In this document: in pieces, positions 45,625 to 54,525 of the stretch | How the letters are laid out: each line of letters opens with the position of its first letter | Numbering within the stretch: the first letter of the stretch is position 1 | Assembly (NCBI RefSeq): GCF_024919295.1 | Contig: NZ_JANWTC010000001.1 | Coordinates: 310,001-374,000 of the forward strand | DNA length: 64,000 nt | Origin: Corynebacterium lemuris | GTDB lineage: Bacteria; Actinomycetota; Actinomycetes; Mycobacteriales; Mycobacteriaceae | Direction of reading: 5' to 3' | Notes under the pieces: generated by a model | Database searches by the model: none | Told to the model about the DNA's origin: nothing | The model's input: only the letters and a program-made list of their open reading frames with translations | Made by a program: the position numbers and the translations under genes

Positions 45625-46332
45625 ATGAGCGACAAACAGTTGACTGTCGCGGAGTTGCTCGCGCGTGCCGGCAGGGAGAAGGAGGGGGAGGAGACCCCCC
45701 GACGCCGTCGCCGCAGCCTGGAGGAAGGCGGGATCTCCGTCGCGGAACTGACCGGCTCCATCCCGGCCGTCAAGGAGAAGCCCGTCGAGTCGAAGCACTC
45801 ATCGGTCCCCATCGACGGTCCGGAGCCGGAATCCCGACCGGAACCGGAGACCGGGGAGGAAGAGACCACGCCTGAGCCGGAGGAGTCGACACCGGCCACC
45901 GACCAGACGGTCGTGCTCGACAAGGTCGGGACGGAGCTCCCGGAACCGGAGCCCGAGTCCGCTCCGGAGCAGACCGGTGTGATCGCCCCGGTCGACGCCC
46001 CCGAGGAACCGGAGGAGCCGGAGGCGGAGGACGTCGACGCGCAGCTGGCCGGGGAGGAGACCTCCGGGGTCGAGGAGAAGACCTCGCTCACCGGGGTGAT
46101 CCTCATGACGGCCATCGGTGTGGTGCTCGGCGTGGTGATCTTCAAGGGTTTCGAGATGCTGTGGGAAAGCTTCTCCCGGCCGGTGGTGGCCATCCTGGCT
46201 GTCCTCGTGACCGCCGGCATGGTGGGTGTGGTCAAGGCGCTGCGCACCACCAATGATGCCCTGTCGATGGTCCTGGCCGGTTTCGTCGGTCTGTTGATGA
46301 CCTTCGGCCCCCTGGCCATCGTCATGCTCTGA
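45625..46332 (+). CDS. Membrane protein with long acidic Pro/Glu-rich tail
   Basis: 235 residues, ATG 1 base after the ppx stop, with AGGAAAG upstream. The N-terminus ([36 protein letters not shown]) is basic. Residues ~55-150 are very rich in Pro and Glu (for example [19 protein letters not shown]), so probably unstructured. Three helices follow ([60 protein letters not shown]). Similar proteins stand between ppx and proC in other corynebacteria and mycobacteria; function unknown. Confidence 0.75.
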   Translation: MSDKQLTVAELLARAGREKEGEETPRRRRRSLEEGGISVAELTGSIPAVKEKPVESKHSSVPIDGPEPESRPEPETGEEETTPEPEESTPATDQTVVLDKVGTELPEPEPESAPEQTGVIAPVDAPEEPEEPEAEDVDAQLAGEETSGVEEKTSLTGVILMTAIGVVLGVVIFKGFEMLWESFSRPVVAILAVLVTAGMVGVVKALRTTNDALSMVLAGFVGLLMTFGPLAIVML

Positions 46333-46358
46333 GCCTGTGTTGTGGCACCCTGGGGTGC

Positions 46359-47171
46359 ATGACAAAAATTGTGGTAATCGGAGGCGGGAAGATCGGCGAG
46401 GCGCTGATCTCCGGTCTCGTCAACGCGGGCACTGACCCCCAGTCAATCACCGTGACCAACCGCCGCCCCGAGCGCGGCCGGGAGTTCCGGGAACGCTACG
46501 GGGTGCGTGACCTCACCGACAACAGGCAGGCCACAGAGGACGCTGACGTAGTGTTCCTCTGCGTGAAGCCCTACCTGATCCTCGACGTCCTCGCGGAGAT
46601 CAACGCGGCCGTGGAGGAGAACGACACCGCCACCGTGCTGGTCTCCATGGCCGCCGGTGTGACCTTGGGTGCCATGGAGGAGGCCGTCGTCGCCGGCACC
46701 CCCGTCGTGCGGGTGATGCCGAACACTCCGATGCTCGTCGGCCGCGGCATGAACGCCCTTGCCGCGGGCCGCTTCGTCACCCCGGAACAGCTCGACGACG
46801 TCACCGGGCTGCTTTCCGCGGTGGGGGAGGTGCTGCCCGTCGCGGAATCTGACATGGACGCTGTCACGGCTCTCGCGGGTTCCTCGCCGGCCTATTTCTT
46901 CCTCGTCGCCGAGGCGCTCATCGACGCCGGCGTCTCCCTGGGCCTGAACCGTCAGGTCGCCGAGAAGCTTGTCACCACCTCCGCCGCGGGGGCGGGCATC
47001 ATGCTCTCCGAGTCCGGCCAGGACCCCACGACCCTGCGCACGAACGTGTCCTCCCCGGCGGGCACCACCGTTGCCGCACTGCGCGAACTCGAGGAATCCG
47101 GCCTGCGGGGTGCCTTCTTCCGGGCGACGGAGGCCTGCGCGAAGCGTTCCGCGGAGCTCGGCAACCCCTGA
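46359..47171 (+). CDS. proC: Pyrroline-5-carboxylate reductase
   Basis: 270 residues. It reduces pyrroline-5-carboxylate to proline with NAD(P)H. The N-terminal nucleotide-binding motif is [20 protein letters not shown]. The family signatures [20 protein letters not shown] and the C-terminal [20 protein letters not shown] are intact. CACCCT, 7 bases before the ATG at 46359, may be a weak leaderless -10. Confidence 0.95.
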   Translation: MTKIVVIGGGKIGEALISGLVNAGTDPQSITVTNRRPERGREFRERYGVRDLTDNRQATEDADVVFLCVKPYLILDVLAEINAAVEENDTATVLVSMAAGVTLGAMEEAVVAGTPVVRVMPNTPMLVGRGMNALAAGRFVTPEQLDDVTGLLSAVGEVLPVAESDMDAVTALAGSSPAYFFLVAEALIDAGVSLGLNRQVAEKLVTTSAAGAGIMLSESGQDPTTLRTNVSSPAGTTVAALRELEESGLRGAFFRATEACAKRSAELGNP

Positions 47172-47315
47172 TGTGTGGGTGGCCGGGACAAGGGCGGGAG
47201 AAAATACGGCACTTAAGTCGCAACCGTCACACAATTCACGCTAAGCTTGTCCAAGCACGTGCGTGTCCGATCTGCGGGAGGGGAAGCCTGCAGCGCGCCA
47301 CCTGCTGAAGGGTTG

Positions 47316-47513
47316 ATGAATATGGTTAATGCAGACAAAGGAACTTTTCTGACGGTCGCGGAGGTCGCAGAGATCATGCGGGTCTCCAAGATGACCGTGT
47401 ACCGGCTGGTTCACGCAGGTGACCTGCCGGCCGTTCGCGTGGGACGTTCGTTCAGGGTCCACGAGAAGGCGGTCAACGACTACCTCGACTCTTCGTACTA
47501 CGACGCCGGATAA
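47316..47513 (+). CDS. BldC-like helix-turn-helix DNA-binding protein
   Basis: 65 residues from ATG 47316 (the ATG at 47322, better spaced from GAAGGG, is equally possible). The whole protein is a MerR-type winged HTH of the excisionase/BldC kind: FLTVAEVAEIMRVSKMTVYR then VHAGDLPAVRVGRSFRVHEK. In actinobacteria BldC-like proteins bind direct repeats and control development or metabolism. No phage genes are near, so a chromosomal regulator is more likely than an excisionase. A strong terminator follows. Confidence 0.85.
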   Translation: MNMVNADKGTFLTVAEVAEIMRVSKMTVYRLVHAGDLPAVRVGRSFRVHEKAVNDYLDSSYYDAG

Positions 47514-47525
47514 GGCTCCCCTCCG

Positions 47526-47576
47526 CCTGCGGCGCCGGTCACTTCTTTGTGGGTGGCAGGCGCCGCAGGTCTTTTT
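47526..47576 (+). terminator. Rho-independent terminator of the BldC-like gene
   Basis: CCTGCGGCGCC (47526-47536) pairs with GGCGCCGCAGG (47559-47569), followed by TCTTTTT. Confidence 0.9.
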
Positions 47577-47596
47577 GGCCGGGGGCCCGGGCGTCG

Positions 47597-47602
47597 GTAT
47601 GA
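47597..47602 (+). promoter_or_regulatory. Candidate -10 of the bS22 gene
   Basis: TATGAT about 112 bases upstream of the bS22 ATG. An alternative closer start is possible around TACGTACTCACTCACTATCT. Confidence 0.3.
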
Positions 47603-47713
47603 TGGATCCCATTCGTGCCGACGGTCCGGACGCGCAGCCAGCGCAGTCGAGAGTGCACCTCGAGGTATGTCGGCAGGTTACGTACGTACTCACTCACTAT
47701 CTGAGGAGACCCC

Positions 47714-47815
47714 ATGGGTTCAGTCATCAAGAAGCGCCGCAAGCGCATGTCCAAGAAGAAGCACCGCAAGATGCTGCGTCGCACCCGCGTTCAGCGCAGG
47801 AAACTGGGCAAGTAG
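47714..47815 (+). CDS. Small ribosomal protein bS22 (AURKAIP1/COX24 type)
   Basis: 33 residues, almost half of them Lys or Arg: [20 protein letters not shown] followed by [13 protein letters not shown]. This is essentially the sequence of mycobacterial bS22, a small subunit protein seen in actinobacterial ribosome structures. RBS TGAGGAG is 6 bases upstream. It stands alone with its own terminator. Because of its length it is often left out of annotations. Confidence 0.93.
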   Translation: MGSVIKKRRKRMSKKKHRKMLRRTRVQRRKLGK

Positions 47816-47827
47816 TTTCCCGGTGTG

Positions 47828-47883
47828 CCGGAGGCCGCCGTCCCACCCCTTCGCGGGGGAGGGACGGCGGCCTCCGGTCTTTC
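47828..47883 (+). terminator. Rho-independent terminator of the bS22 gene
   Basis: A perfect 17-bp stem (47828-47844 with 47861-47877) around a 16-base loop, followed by TCTTTC. Confidence 0.9.
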
Positions 47884-47905
47884 ACGGCCATGCAACCGTC
47901 GCCGG

Positions 47906-48964
47906 CTACTGGGCCTGCTTCTCCCGGCGGAACACCCGCCAGCTGCCCAGGCTCGCGGCGGCGGTGACCACAGCGGGCAGCCCCCAGGTGCGCACGGCCC
48001 GGCGGACGCTGCGATAGTCCCGGATGGCCCAGCCCCGCTGTTGGGCCTCCCTGCGCAGCTTCTTGTCCGGGTTGATGGCCACCGCGGTGCCGACCATGGA
48101 CAGCATGGGGATGTCGTTGATGGAATCGGAGTAGGCGGTGCAGCGGGCCAGGTCGAGTTGTTCGATGGCGGCGAGGGCAGCCACGGAGTGTTTCTTGCCC
48201 GGGCCGTGGAGGATGTCGCCGACGAGGCGTCCGGTGAAATGCCCGTCCTCCACCTCGGCGACGGTACCCAGCGCGCCGGTGAAGCCGAAGCGCTCCGCCA
48301 GGATCTGGGCCAGCTGCACGGGGGTGGCGGACACGAGCCACACCTGGTGGCCGGCGGCCAGGTGCATGTGGGCCAGTTCCCGGGTGGCGGGCCAGGCCTT
48401 GTCGATCATGGAGGAGTCCACGATCTCCTCGCACAGCTCCACCAGTTCAGCGACGCTCTTGCCCTTGATGAACTCCAACGCCTGGTTGCGTCCCTCGGCC
48501 ACATCGGCGGCGTTCTCGGAGCCGGTGATGCGGAACTTCAGCTGTTTCCAGGCGATGGGCAGGATCTCGGAGATGCGGAAGTACTTCTTCCGGAAGAGCC
48601 CCATTGCAAAGACGATGAGCGAGGACCCCTGGATGAGGGTGTTGTCCACGTCGAAGAAGGCTGCCGCGCCGACATCCTGGGGGACATCGGGGTCGGGTGT
48701 GCTGATGTGGATGCCACCGGCGGCCTCGATGGAGCCACTGACGGAGTCGACGCCGGAGGAGAAGGCATCCAGCTCAATGCCGAACGTCTCCTGGACAGCG
48801 GCGGCAGCCGCGGCTTCACCTGCGGTGCGCTGGGACTCCTCGTCGATGGGCGGGAGCGCGCGGTCCTCGAGGAATCGGCGGAGATTGCCGCGGGTGGCGC
48901 TCCAGCTGGCGAGGAATTCCTGGGGGGTGCCCGGGAAGAGGGGATCGTTGGGGGAGGGGCTCAC
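47906..48964 (-). CDS. HAD-IB family phosphatase (SerB-like)
   Basis: 352 residues from GTG 48964. The HAD core begins near residue 100: AAAFFDVDNTLIQGSSLIVF with the nucleophile Asp, then the Ser/Thr motif VWLVSATPVQLA and the acidic motif TAYSDSINDIPMLSMVG. The ~100-residue N-terminal extension is not recognised. The C-terminus (LPAVVTAAASLGSWRVF) may touch the membrane. Related actinobacterial proteins are annotated as phosphoserine phosphatase or phospholipid-precursor phosphatases; the substrate here is uncertain. It is divergent from the glutaredoxin and hem genes. Confidence 0.82.
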   Translation of the reverse strand: MSPSPNDPLFPGTPQEFLASWSATRGNLRRFLEDRALPPIDEESQRTAGEAAAAAAVQETFGIELDAFSSGVDSVSGSIEAAGGIHISTPDPDVPQDVGAAAFFDVDNTLIQGSSLIVFAMGLFRKKYFRISEILPIAWKQLKFRITGSENAADVAEGRNQALEFIKGKSVAELVELCEEIVDSSMIDKAWPATRELAHMHLAAGHQVWLVSATPVQLAQILAERFGFTGALGTVAEVEDGHFTGRLVGDILHGPGKKHSVAALAAIEQLDLARCTAYSDSINDIPMLSMVGTAVAINPDKKLRREAQQRGWAIRDYRSVRRAVRTWGLPAVVTAAASLGSWRVFRREKQAQ

Positions 48965-49072
48965 TGCGCGTTCCGAGCCTTCCTGTGTGCGGGGTGGGTG
49001 GGGTCGGGCGGTATCGTGTCCATGGTAGGCGTGAGACGGGTGTTGTGCCCGGCTGAAGGAGACTGGTGGACG

Positions 49073-49309
49073 ATGGCACAGACGGTGGAGTTGATGGTGC
49101 GGACGACCTGCGGGTCGTGTGCGCGGGTGGAGCAGCAGATCACCCCCGTCGTGGAGGCGGCCGGGCTGGAGCTGTCGGTGCTCAACGTCGACCACGATCC
49201 GGAGCTGGCGATGGAATTCGGGGACCGGGTTCCGGTGGTGGTCATCGACGACGAGGAGTTCGCCTGCTGGGAGGTGGACAGTGACGAACTGGCTGCTGCC
49301 CTCGCCTGA
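49073..49309 (+). CDS. Glutaredoxin-like protein (DUF836)
   Basis: 78 residues from ATG 49073 with AAGGAG upstream. A minimal thioredoxin fold with VRTTCGSCARVEQQITPVVE (CxxC active site) and the cis-Pro region GDRVPVVVIDDEEFACWEVD. It probably reduces a protein disulfide in the cytoplasm. It precedes hemA as in C. glutamicum, where a similar small protein has this position. TATCGT at about 49014 may be its -10. Confidence 0.85.
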   Translation: MAQTVELMVRTTCGSCARVEQQITPVVEAAGLELSVLNVDHDPELAMEFGDRVPVVVIDDEEFACWEVDSDELAAALA

Positions 49310-49445
49310 GCTGACGGACCCGATGGGGGTTTCCTGTGGATCGGGGGTATCCTTTTGTATGATCCACCCCGACGGCGCCTGCACGGAGCGTTCTCGGGGA
49401 CCTGTCCCTGGCATGTCCGTGAAGCTGAAAGCGGTGAAGGAAAAC

Positions 49446-50777
49446 GTGAGTGTGCTCGTCGTGGGAATGTCGCACCGGTCGGCGCCGGTGGCGCTGCTCG
49501 AGCGGCTGAGTATGGACGAATCGGTCCGGCACGACACAACCTCCCAGCTCGTTGAGCGGCCCTCGCTCAGCGAGGCAATGATCGTCTCGACCTGTAACCG
49601 GCTGGAGATCTACTCCGTGGCCAACTCCTTCCACGCCGGCGTGGATGACGTGGTTGAGGTGCTGCACGAGATCTCGGACGTCGACATTGAGACCCTGCGG
49701 GGTTACCTCTACGTCCGCTACGCGGATGCTGCGGCCGAACACATGATGGTCGTCGCCTCCGGTCTGGACTCAATGGTGGTCGGCGAACAGCAGATCATCG
49801 GCCAGGTGCGCACCGCGTACCAGGAGGCCACCGAGAAGGGCACGGTCGGTCCGGCGCTGCACCGCCTGGCGCAGACCGCTCTGCAGACCGGCAAACGCGT
49901 CCATTCGGAGACCGACATCGACGACGCCGGTGCGTCGATGGTCTCCGTGGCCGTGGACGAGGCCCTGGAGAACCTCCACATCGAGGACCTCGGTGGTAGG
50001 ACCGCCCTGGTGCTCGGAGCCGGGGCCATGGCCTCGCTGGCGGCCACCCACCTGGGGCGGCTGGGCGTCGACAAGCTCATCATCGCCAACCGCACCCGCG
50101 AGCGTGCGGAGCGGCTGGCGGAGCATGCCCACCAGGCCGGCGTCGCCGCCGAGGTCGTGGACTTCGAGGACCGTGCCTCCGTGCTCTCCCACGTCGATCT
50201 GGCGGTCTCTGCCACCGGTGCGGATGAGTTCACCATCACCGCCGCCGACATCCCGGCGGAACGCCCCCGGGACCTCATGCTCATCGACTTGTCGATGCCG
50301 CGTGACATCGAGGACGGGGTCGCCGCACTCGACGGCGTGCACCTGGTCAACATCGAACGCCTCCACCAGACGATCTCCGGCCGCGGGGACAAGGACACCG
50401 GCCACAGGGCCGCGCTTGAGATCGTCGCTGAGCAGCTGCGCGAGTACAGTTCGGAGCAGCGCATCCGGGATGTGGTGCCGGCGGTCTCGGCGCTGCGCCG
50501 GCATGCGGCGGAACTCGTCGAGGACGAACTGGACCGTCTGCGCGCCCGCGTCCCGGAGGTGGACGGGCCGGATTTCGCGGAGGTCACCCGCACGGTACGC
50601 CGGGTGGTGGACAAGCTCCTCCACGAGCCGACGGTGCGCGTGAAGCAGCTCGCCGCCGAGTCCGGCGTCGTCTCCTACGAGTCCGCGCTGCAGGAGCTGT
50701 TCGGACTCTCGACGGAGGCCCCGGCCGTGGCCGTCTCCGTCTCTGAACTGCCTGAGGGCAAGCTCACCACCAAATAA
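49446..50777 (+). CDS. hemA: Glutamyl-tRNA reductase
   Basis: 443 residues from the GTG at 49446, with GAAGGA 5-10 bases upstream; ATG 49413 is an alternative. It makes glutamate-1-semialdehyde from Glu-tRNA, the first step of haem synthesis. The N-terminus [19 protein letters not shown], the catalytic Cys in [14 protein letters not shown], the [16 protein letters not shown] signature and the NADPH motif [18 protein letters not shown] are all present. The C-terminal dimerisation helix follows. TATGAT near 49361 is a likely -10. hemC follows 29 bases later. Confidence 0.96.
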   Translation: MSVLVVGMSHRSAPVALLERLSMDESVRHDTTSQLVERPSLSEAMIVSTCNRLEIYSVANSFHAGVDDVVEVLHEISDVDIETLRGYLYVRYADAAAEHMMVVASGLDSMVVGEQQIIGQVRTAYQEATEKGTVGPALHRLAQTALQTGKRVHSETDIDDAGASMVSVAVDEALENLHIEDLGGRTALVLGAGAMASLAATHLGRLGVDKLIIANRTRERAERLAEHAHQAGVAAEVVDFEDRASVLSHVDLAVSATGADEFTITAADIPAERPRDLMLIDLSMPRDIEDGVAALDGVHLVNIERLHQTISGRGDKDTGHRAALEIVAEQLREYSSEQRIRDVVPAVSALRRHAAELVEDELDRLRARVPEVDGPDFAEVTRTVRRVVDKLLHEPTVRVKQLAAESGVVSYESALQELFGLSTEAPAVAVSVSELPEGKLTTK

Positions 50778-50806
50778 ATGATGAACCCGAAGGAGATCCG
50801 AGGAAT

Positions 50807-51700
50807 TTGAAGACCCTGAAGATCGGCACCCGCCGCTCCAACCTCGCCACCACCCAGTCCGGGCACATGCGTGACGCCCTCATCGCCGCCGGCTACGACG
50901 CCGAGCTGCACCTGGTGACCACCGCCGGCGATGTCAACATGGCACCTGTCGAACGCATCGGCGTCGGAGTGTTCACCCAGGCGCTGCGCGAGGCCCTGCA
51001 TGCCGGGGAATGTGACATTGCGGTCCACTCCTTCAAGGATCTGCCCACTGCCCCGGATGAGCGCTTCCACCTCGTTGTGCCGGTGCGTGCCGACGCCCGC
51101 GAGGCCCTCATCGCCCGCGACAAACTCACCCTGGCGCAGCTGCCGCAGGGGGCCCGGGTGGGCACCTCCGCGCCGCGCCGCATCTCCCAGCTCAAGGCCG
51201 TGCGCCCTGACCTGGACATCCGCCCGCTGCGCGGCAACATCGAGACCCGCATGGGCTATGTCACCGACGGTGAACTTGATGCCGTCGTGCTGGCCTACGC
51301 CGGTCTGTCCCGCGTCGGGCTGGGGGAGCGCGCCACCGAGGTCTTCGGCCCGGACGTGATCCTGCCTGCACCGGCCCAGGGTGCCCTGGCCGTCGAGTGC
51401 CGCACCGACGATGAGGAGGCCCGCGCCGCCATCGACCTGCTTCTCGACGCCGCCGCCTACACCTGCGCGAACACCGAGCGCATCGTGCTCAACCGTCTCG
51501 AGGCCGGCTGCACCGCCCCCGTCGCCTCCCATTCGACGATCGACGCGGACGGCACCATCCACCTCACCGCGGGTGTCTTCGCCCTTGACGGCTCCACCCA
51601 GCTGGTCTACGAGGGGTCCGGCACTGATCCGGTGGCCCTCGGTGAGGCTGCCGCGGCTGATCTTCTGGGCCGCGGCGCGGCGGACCTGATCGACCGTTAG
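50807..51700 (+). CDS. hemC: Porphobilinogen deaminase
   Basis: 297 residues from TTG 50807, giving [25 protein letters not shown] lies just before it and AAGGAG 12 bases upstream. It polymerises four porphobilinogens to hydroxymethylbilane. The catalytic Asp is in [14 protein letters not shown], the Arg cluster in [20 protein letters not shown], and the dipyrromethane-cofactor Cys in [13 protein letters not shown]. It follows hemA in the same operon. Confidence 0.95.
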   Translation: MKTLKIGTRRSNLATTQSGHMRDALIAAGYDAELHLVTTAGDVNMAPVERIGVGVFTQALREALHAGECDIAVHSFKDLPTAPDERFHLVVPVRADAREALIARDKLTLAQLPQGARVGTSAPRRISQLKAVRPDLDIRPLRGNIETRMGYVTDGELDAVVLAYAGLSRVGLGERATEVFGPDVILPAPAQGALAVECRTDDEEARAAIDLLLDAAAYTCANTERIVLNRLEAGCTAPVASHSTIDADGTIHLTAGVFALDGSTQLVYEGSGTDPVALGEAAAADLLGRGAADLIDR

Positions 51701-51728
51701 CCGTCGGGCGTATACACTCGCCAGCATC

Positions 51729-52100
51729 ATGGCTGTTCTGAAGATCAGCGACCGGCAGGTGACGGTCGCCCTCGACTGGTGGGAGAAGCTCGCGGCACGA
51801 CGTTCGCACTTCACCATCCCCACCCGTGTGATCACGGGTGTCTCCGTCGTCGATGACGCCTGCGGGTTGGCGCGCGCCGTGCCCGCCGGGCGGCGTGCCC
51901 CCGGCACCCGCATCCGGGGTCTCACCAACACCGGTACGTTCACCGCGGTTGACGGCACCGGCGCCAGCACCTTCGCGGTGTGCCACGGCAGTGGGCCGGG
52001 CATCATCCTCGAGCTGAAGTCCGCCACCGTCAACCGCATCATCATCTCCACCCCCAGGGCGGAGGACTACGCACGCGAGCTGTCCATACTCGTGGGCTGA
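51729..52100 (+). CDS. Small hypothetical protein between hemC and hemD
   Basis: 123 residues, ATG 28 bases after hemC and 10 bases after TACACT. It is beta-rich with a pattern like bacterial PH domains (VALDWWEKLAARRSHFTIPT, ITGVSVVDDACGLARAVPAG, GTRIRGLTNTGTFTAVDGTG). No membrane segment is seen. A homologue at this place is common in corynebacteria as I recall, but no function is known. It is followed by a terminator. Confidence 0.65.
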   Translation: MAVLKISDRQVTVALDWWEKLAARRSHFTIPTRVITGVSVVDDACGLARAVPAGRRAPGTRIRGLTNTGTFTAVDGTGASTFAVCHGSGPGIILELKSATVNRIIISTPRAEDYARELSILVG

Positions 52101-52138
52101 GTCCCGAAAAAACCGCCGTCGCGGGGCTGCTGCGCAGT

Positions 52139-52160
52139 AGTCCGGGAAACCGGGCTTTTT
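52139..52160 (+). terminator. Rho-independent terminator before hemD
   Basis: AGTCCGG, GAAA tetraloop and CCGGGCT, followed by TTTT. Confidence 0.8.
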
Positions 52161-52302
52161 CGTATTCCGGCGTTCCTAATTTAAGGTGTGAATACCACAC
52201 TGTGTACGCCCCCGAATGATATGGCCCCCTTTGAAGCCCTCCGACGGGGCGTGCATCCGTGTCATGCCCTGTTGTGAGTAGTCCACACTAGAAAAGATCT
52301 GT

Positions 52303-53976
52303 ATGAGCATGGTCCCCCAGACCTCCCAGCCGGGAAAGGTCGTCTTCGTCGGCGCAGGCCCCGGAAACCCCGAACTGCTTACCGTTCGTGCCCGCGAGGT
52401 CCTCGCTGCAACATCCATCGCCGTGACCGACCCGGGCGTGCTCAGTGGTGTGCGCGAGGTGGTGGCGTCCGCGCTGCCCGTTCCCCAGGAGCGTCTCGAC
52501 GCCGCCGAGGCCGAGTACGAGCGCATCTGCGCCGAAGCCAAGGAGGCCGGCGCCCGCCGTCGTCCCCCGCGCCCGCCGGCACCGACCGCCGCTGACATCC
52601 GCGAGGTGGCGTCCACCCGGCCCGAGGAGATCGCGGCGCAACTGCGCGGTGCCCTCGCCGAGGACAACGGCGATGTCATCCGCCTGGTCACCGGCAACCC
52701 CCTGACGCGTGACTCCACGATGGCGGAGATCGCCGCGGTCGCTGCCGCCGGTCTGGAGTTCCAGGTCGTGCCGGGTATGTCCCTGCCTTCGACTGTCCCG
52801 TCCTTCGCGGGCATCGGTCTCGGCTCCACCTACACGGAGACCGACGTCACCGACAACAACGTCGACTGGGATCAGCTGGCCAGCGCCCCGCAGCCCCTGG
52901 TGCTGCAGGCCACGGCCGATGACCTGGCCACCATCGCCACCGAGTTGAGCGCCCGCGGCATGGGTGCCGAGACGCCGGTCTCCGTCACCGTCAACGGCAC
53001 TACCCGCCTGCAGCGCACCCACGACGCCACCCTGGGCACCCTGGGTCGGCTGGATGCCGAACTGCCGGGCCAGCTGGTGGTCACCCTGGGCAAGGGTGTT
53101 GACGACCGCACCAAGTACTCCTGGTGGGAGAACCGTCCGCTGTACGGCTGGCGGGTGCTGGTGCCGCGCACCAAGGAGCAGGCCGCCGCGATGAGCGCGC
53201 GCCTGTCCGGTTACGGCGCCATCCCGCAGTCGGTGCCGACGATCTCCGTCGAGCCGCCGCGTAACCCCGCCCAGATGGAACGCGCCATCAAGGGCATCGT
53301 CGAGGGCCGCTACCAGTGGGTCGTTTTCACCTCCGTCAACGCGGTGTCCGCCGTGTGGGAGAAGATCGTCGAGTTCGGTCTCGACGCCCGCTCCTTCGCC
53401 GGTGTCCGCCTGGCCGCCGTGGGCACCAAGACCGCCCAGGCGATCCGTGACCTGGGCATGACCCCGGAGCTGCTGCCCGCCGTGACCCGCCAGAACGCCG
53501 CCGGCCTGGTGGAGGTCTTCCCCGAGTACGTCGAAGACCTCGACCCGGTGGCACGCGTCCTGCTGCCGCGCGCCGACATCGCCACCGATGTCCTCGTCGA
53601 CGGTCTGCTGGAGAAGGGCTGGGAGGTCGACGATGTCGTCGCCTACCGCACCGTCCGCGCGGCCCCGCCGTCGGCGGAGATCCGCGAGATGATCAAGTCG
53701 GGTGGATTCGACGCGGTCTGCTTCACCTCCTCCTCGACGGTGAAGAACCTCGTCGGTATCGCCGGCAAGCCGCATCCGCGCACCATCATCGCCTGCATCG
53801 GCCCCATGACCGAGGCCACCGCCAAGGAGATGGGACTGCGCGTCGACGTCGTCCCCGAGATCGCCGAGGTCCCCGATCTCGTCGACGCCCTCGCCCACCA
53901 CGTCGCCGGCCTCCGCGCCGCCGGCCAGCTCCCCCCGCCGCGTAAGAAGCGCCGCACCCGCCGCAAGGCGGAGTGA
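52303..53976 (+). CDS. hemD: Uroporphyrinogen-III synthase with methyltransferase-like domain
   Basis: 557 residues. The N-terminal ~245 residues resemble SAM uroporphyrinogen methyltransferases (GKVVFVGAGPGNPELLTVRA, VVPGMSLPSTVPSFAGIGLG), but the GGDP-type loop is VTGNPLT. The C-terminal ~290 residues are the synthase (WRVLVPRTKEQAAAMSARLS, WVVFTSVNAVSAVWEKI, DAVCFTSSSTVKNLVG), which closes hydroxymethylbilane to uroporphyrinogen III. Fused HemD proteins are usual in corynebacteria and mycobacteria. The C-terminus is basic (KKRRTRRKAE). Methyltransferase activity is uncertain. Confidence 0.93.
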   Translation: MSMVPQTSQPGKVVFVGAGPGNPELLTVRAREVLAATSIAVTDPGVLSGVREVVASALPVPQERLDAAEAEYERICAEAKEAGARRRPPRPPAPTAADIREVASTRPEEIAAQLRGALAEDNGDVIRLVTGNPLTRDSTMAEIAAVAAAGLEFQVVPGMSLPSTVPSFAGIGLGSTYTETDVTDNNVDWDQLASAPQPLVLQATADDLATIATELSARGMGAETPVSVTVNGTTRLQRTHDATLGTLGRLDAELPGQLVVTLGKGVDDRTKYSWWENRPLYGWRVLVPRTKEQAAAMSARLSGYGAIPQSVPTISVEPPRNPAQMERAIKGIVEGRYQWVVFTSVNAVSAVWEKIVEFGLDARSFAGVRLAAVGTKTAQAIRDLGMTPELLPAVTRQNAAGLVEVFPEYVEDLDPVARVLLPRADIATDVLVDGLLEKGWEVDDVVAYRTVRAAPPSAEIREMIKSGGFDAVCFTSSSTVKNLVGIAGKPHPRTIIACIGPMTEATAKEMGLRVDVVPEIAEVPDLVDALAHHVAGLRAAGQLPPPRKKRRTRRKAE

Positions 53977-54008
53977 CGGACGGGGCCGGGGACGTAGGCC
54001 AGAGGTTT

Positions 54009-54071
54009 CCCCCATAACGGAGCAACCGGTGACCAGCCGAGAGCCGGTCACCGGTTGTTCCGTTATGGGGG
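54009..54071. repeat. Long inverted repeat at the hemD side of the catabolic block
   Basis: 26-bp arms (54009-54034 and 54046-54071) with one mismatch around an 11-base loop. The arms begin CCCCCATAACGGAGC. It starts 32 bases after hemD and lacks a T-tract on either side. It could act as a bidirectional transcription barrier or be a remnant of insertion. Confidence 0.75.
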
Positions 54072-54124
54072 TAGTGTCAACCTGCTGGGAATACCAGAAC
54101 TAGCCCCGCAGGCACGAGGATCCT

Positions 54125-54144
54125 GCCCGTCTCCTTGGACGGGA
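54125..54144 (-). terminator. Short hairpin after the ferredoxin gene
   Basis: CCCGTC and GACGGG form a 6-bp stem downstream of the minus-strand ferredoxin gene. The T-tract is poor, so this is a weak terminator candidate. Confidence 0.3.
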
Positions 54145-54179
54145 GCCTGCAACAGGCCGATCCTGTGACGATTGAACTT

Positions 54180-54506
54180 TCACTCATCCTCGGGGGCGAG
54201 CGTCACCGTAGTGCCCAGGAAATCTGGACGGAAAGGGACCTGACAGGACAGCCGGGAGCAGTCAGCCTGGAAGCCCTCTGCCTCCTCCAGCAGTTCAATC
54301 TCGTCCTCGCTCCGGTCGTCGAGACTGTCGAAGACCTCCTTTTCCACGTACACATGGCAGGTTGCGCACGATTCTGTGCCACCGCAGGATGCCAGGACCG
54401 GGAGATCATTGTCCCGGAGGGCCTCCATCAGGGACTGGTCGTCCTCCCATTCGATGACATGGGACTCTCCCTCACGGTCGATGACGTTGATATTCGGGTT
54501 GGACAT
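54180..54506 (-). CDS. 2Fe-2S ferredoxin (adrenodoxin type)
   Basis: 108 residues from ATG 54506 with the RBS AGGAAA. Cluster ligands are in LASCGGTESCATCHVYV plus the later Cys in LSCQVPF, the Cx5Cx2C...C pattern of adrenodoxin/putidaredoxin-type ferredoxins. It carries electrons from the ferredoxin reductase encoded just upstream to the cytochrome P450. It is the last gene of the six-gene minus-strand operon. Such trios (P450, reductase, 2Fe-2S ferredoxin) are class I P450 systems. Confidence 0.93.
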   Translation of the reverse strand: MSNPNINVIDREGESHVIEWEDDQSLMEALRDNDLPVLASCGGTESCATCHVYVEKEVFDSLDDRSEDEIELLEEAEGFQADCSRLSCQVPFRPDFLGTTVTLAPEDE

Positions 54507-54525
54507 GATGTTTCCTTTCAGGAGA

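Noticed and set aside
47316..47513. Phage excisionase
   Set aside because: The helix-turn-helix is of excisionase type, but there is no integrase, attachment site or other phage gene nearby; BldC-like regulator fits better.
51829..51850. Palindrome CACCCGTG-TGAT-CACGGGTG
   Set aside because: It lies inside the coding region of the small gene after hemC and follows its codons. It does not fit a known operator and has no promoter next to it.
52183..52201. GTGTG-AATAC-CACAC upstream of hemD as a GlxR site
   Set aside because: The half-site spacing does not match TGTGANNTANNTCACA, and the right half lacks TCACA at the required distance.
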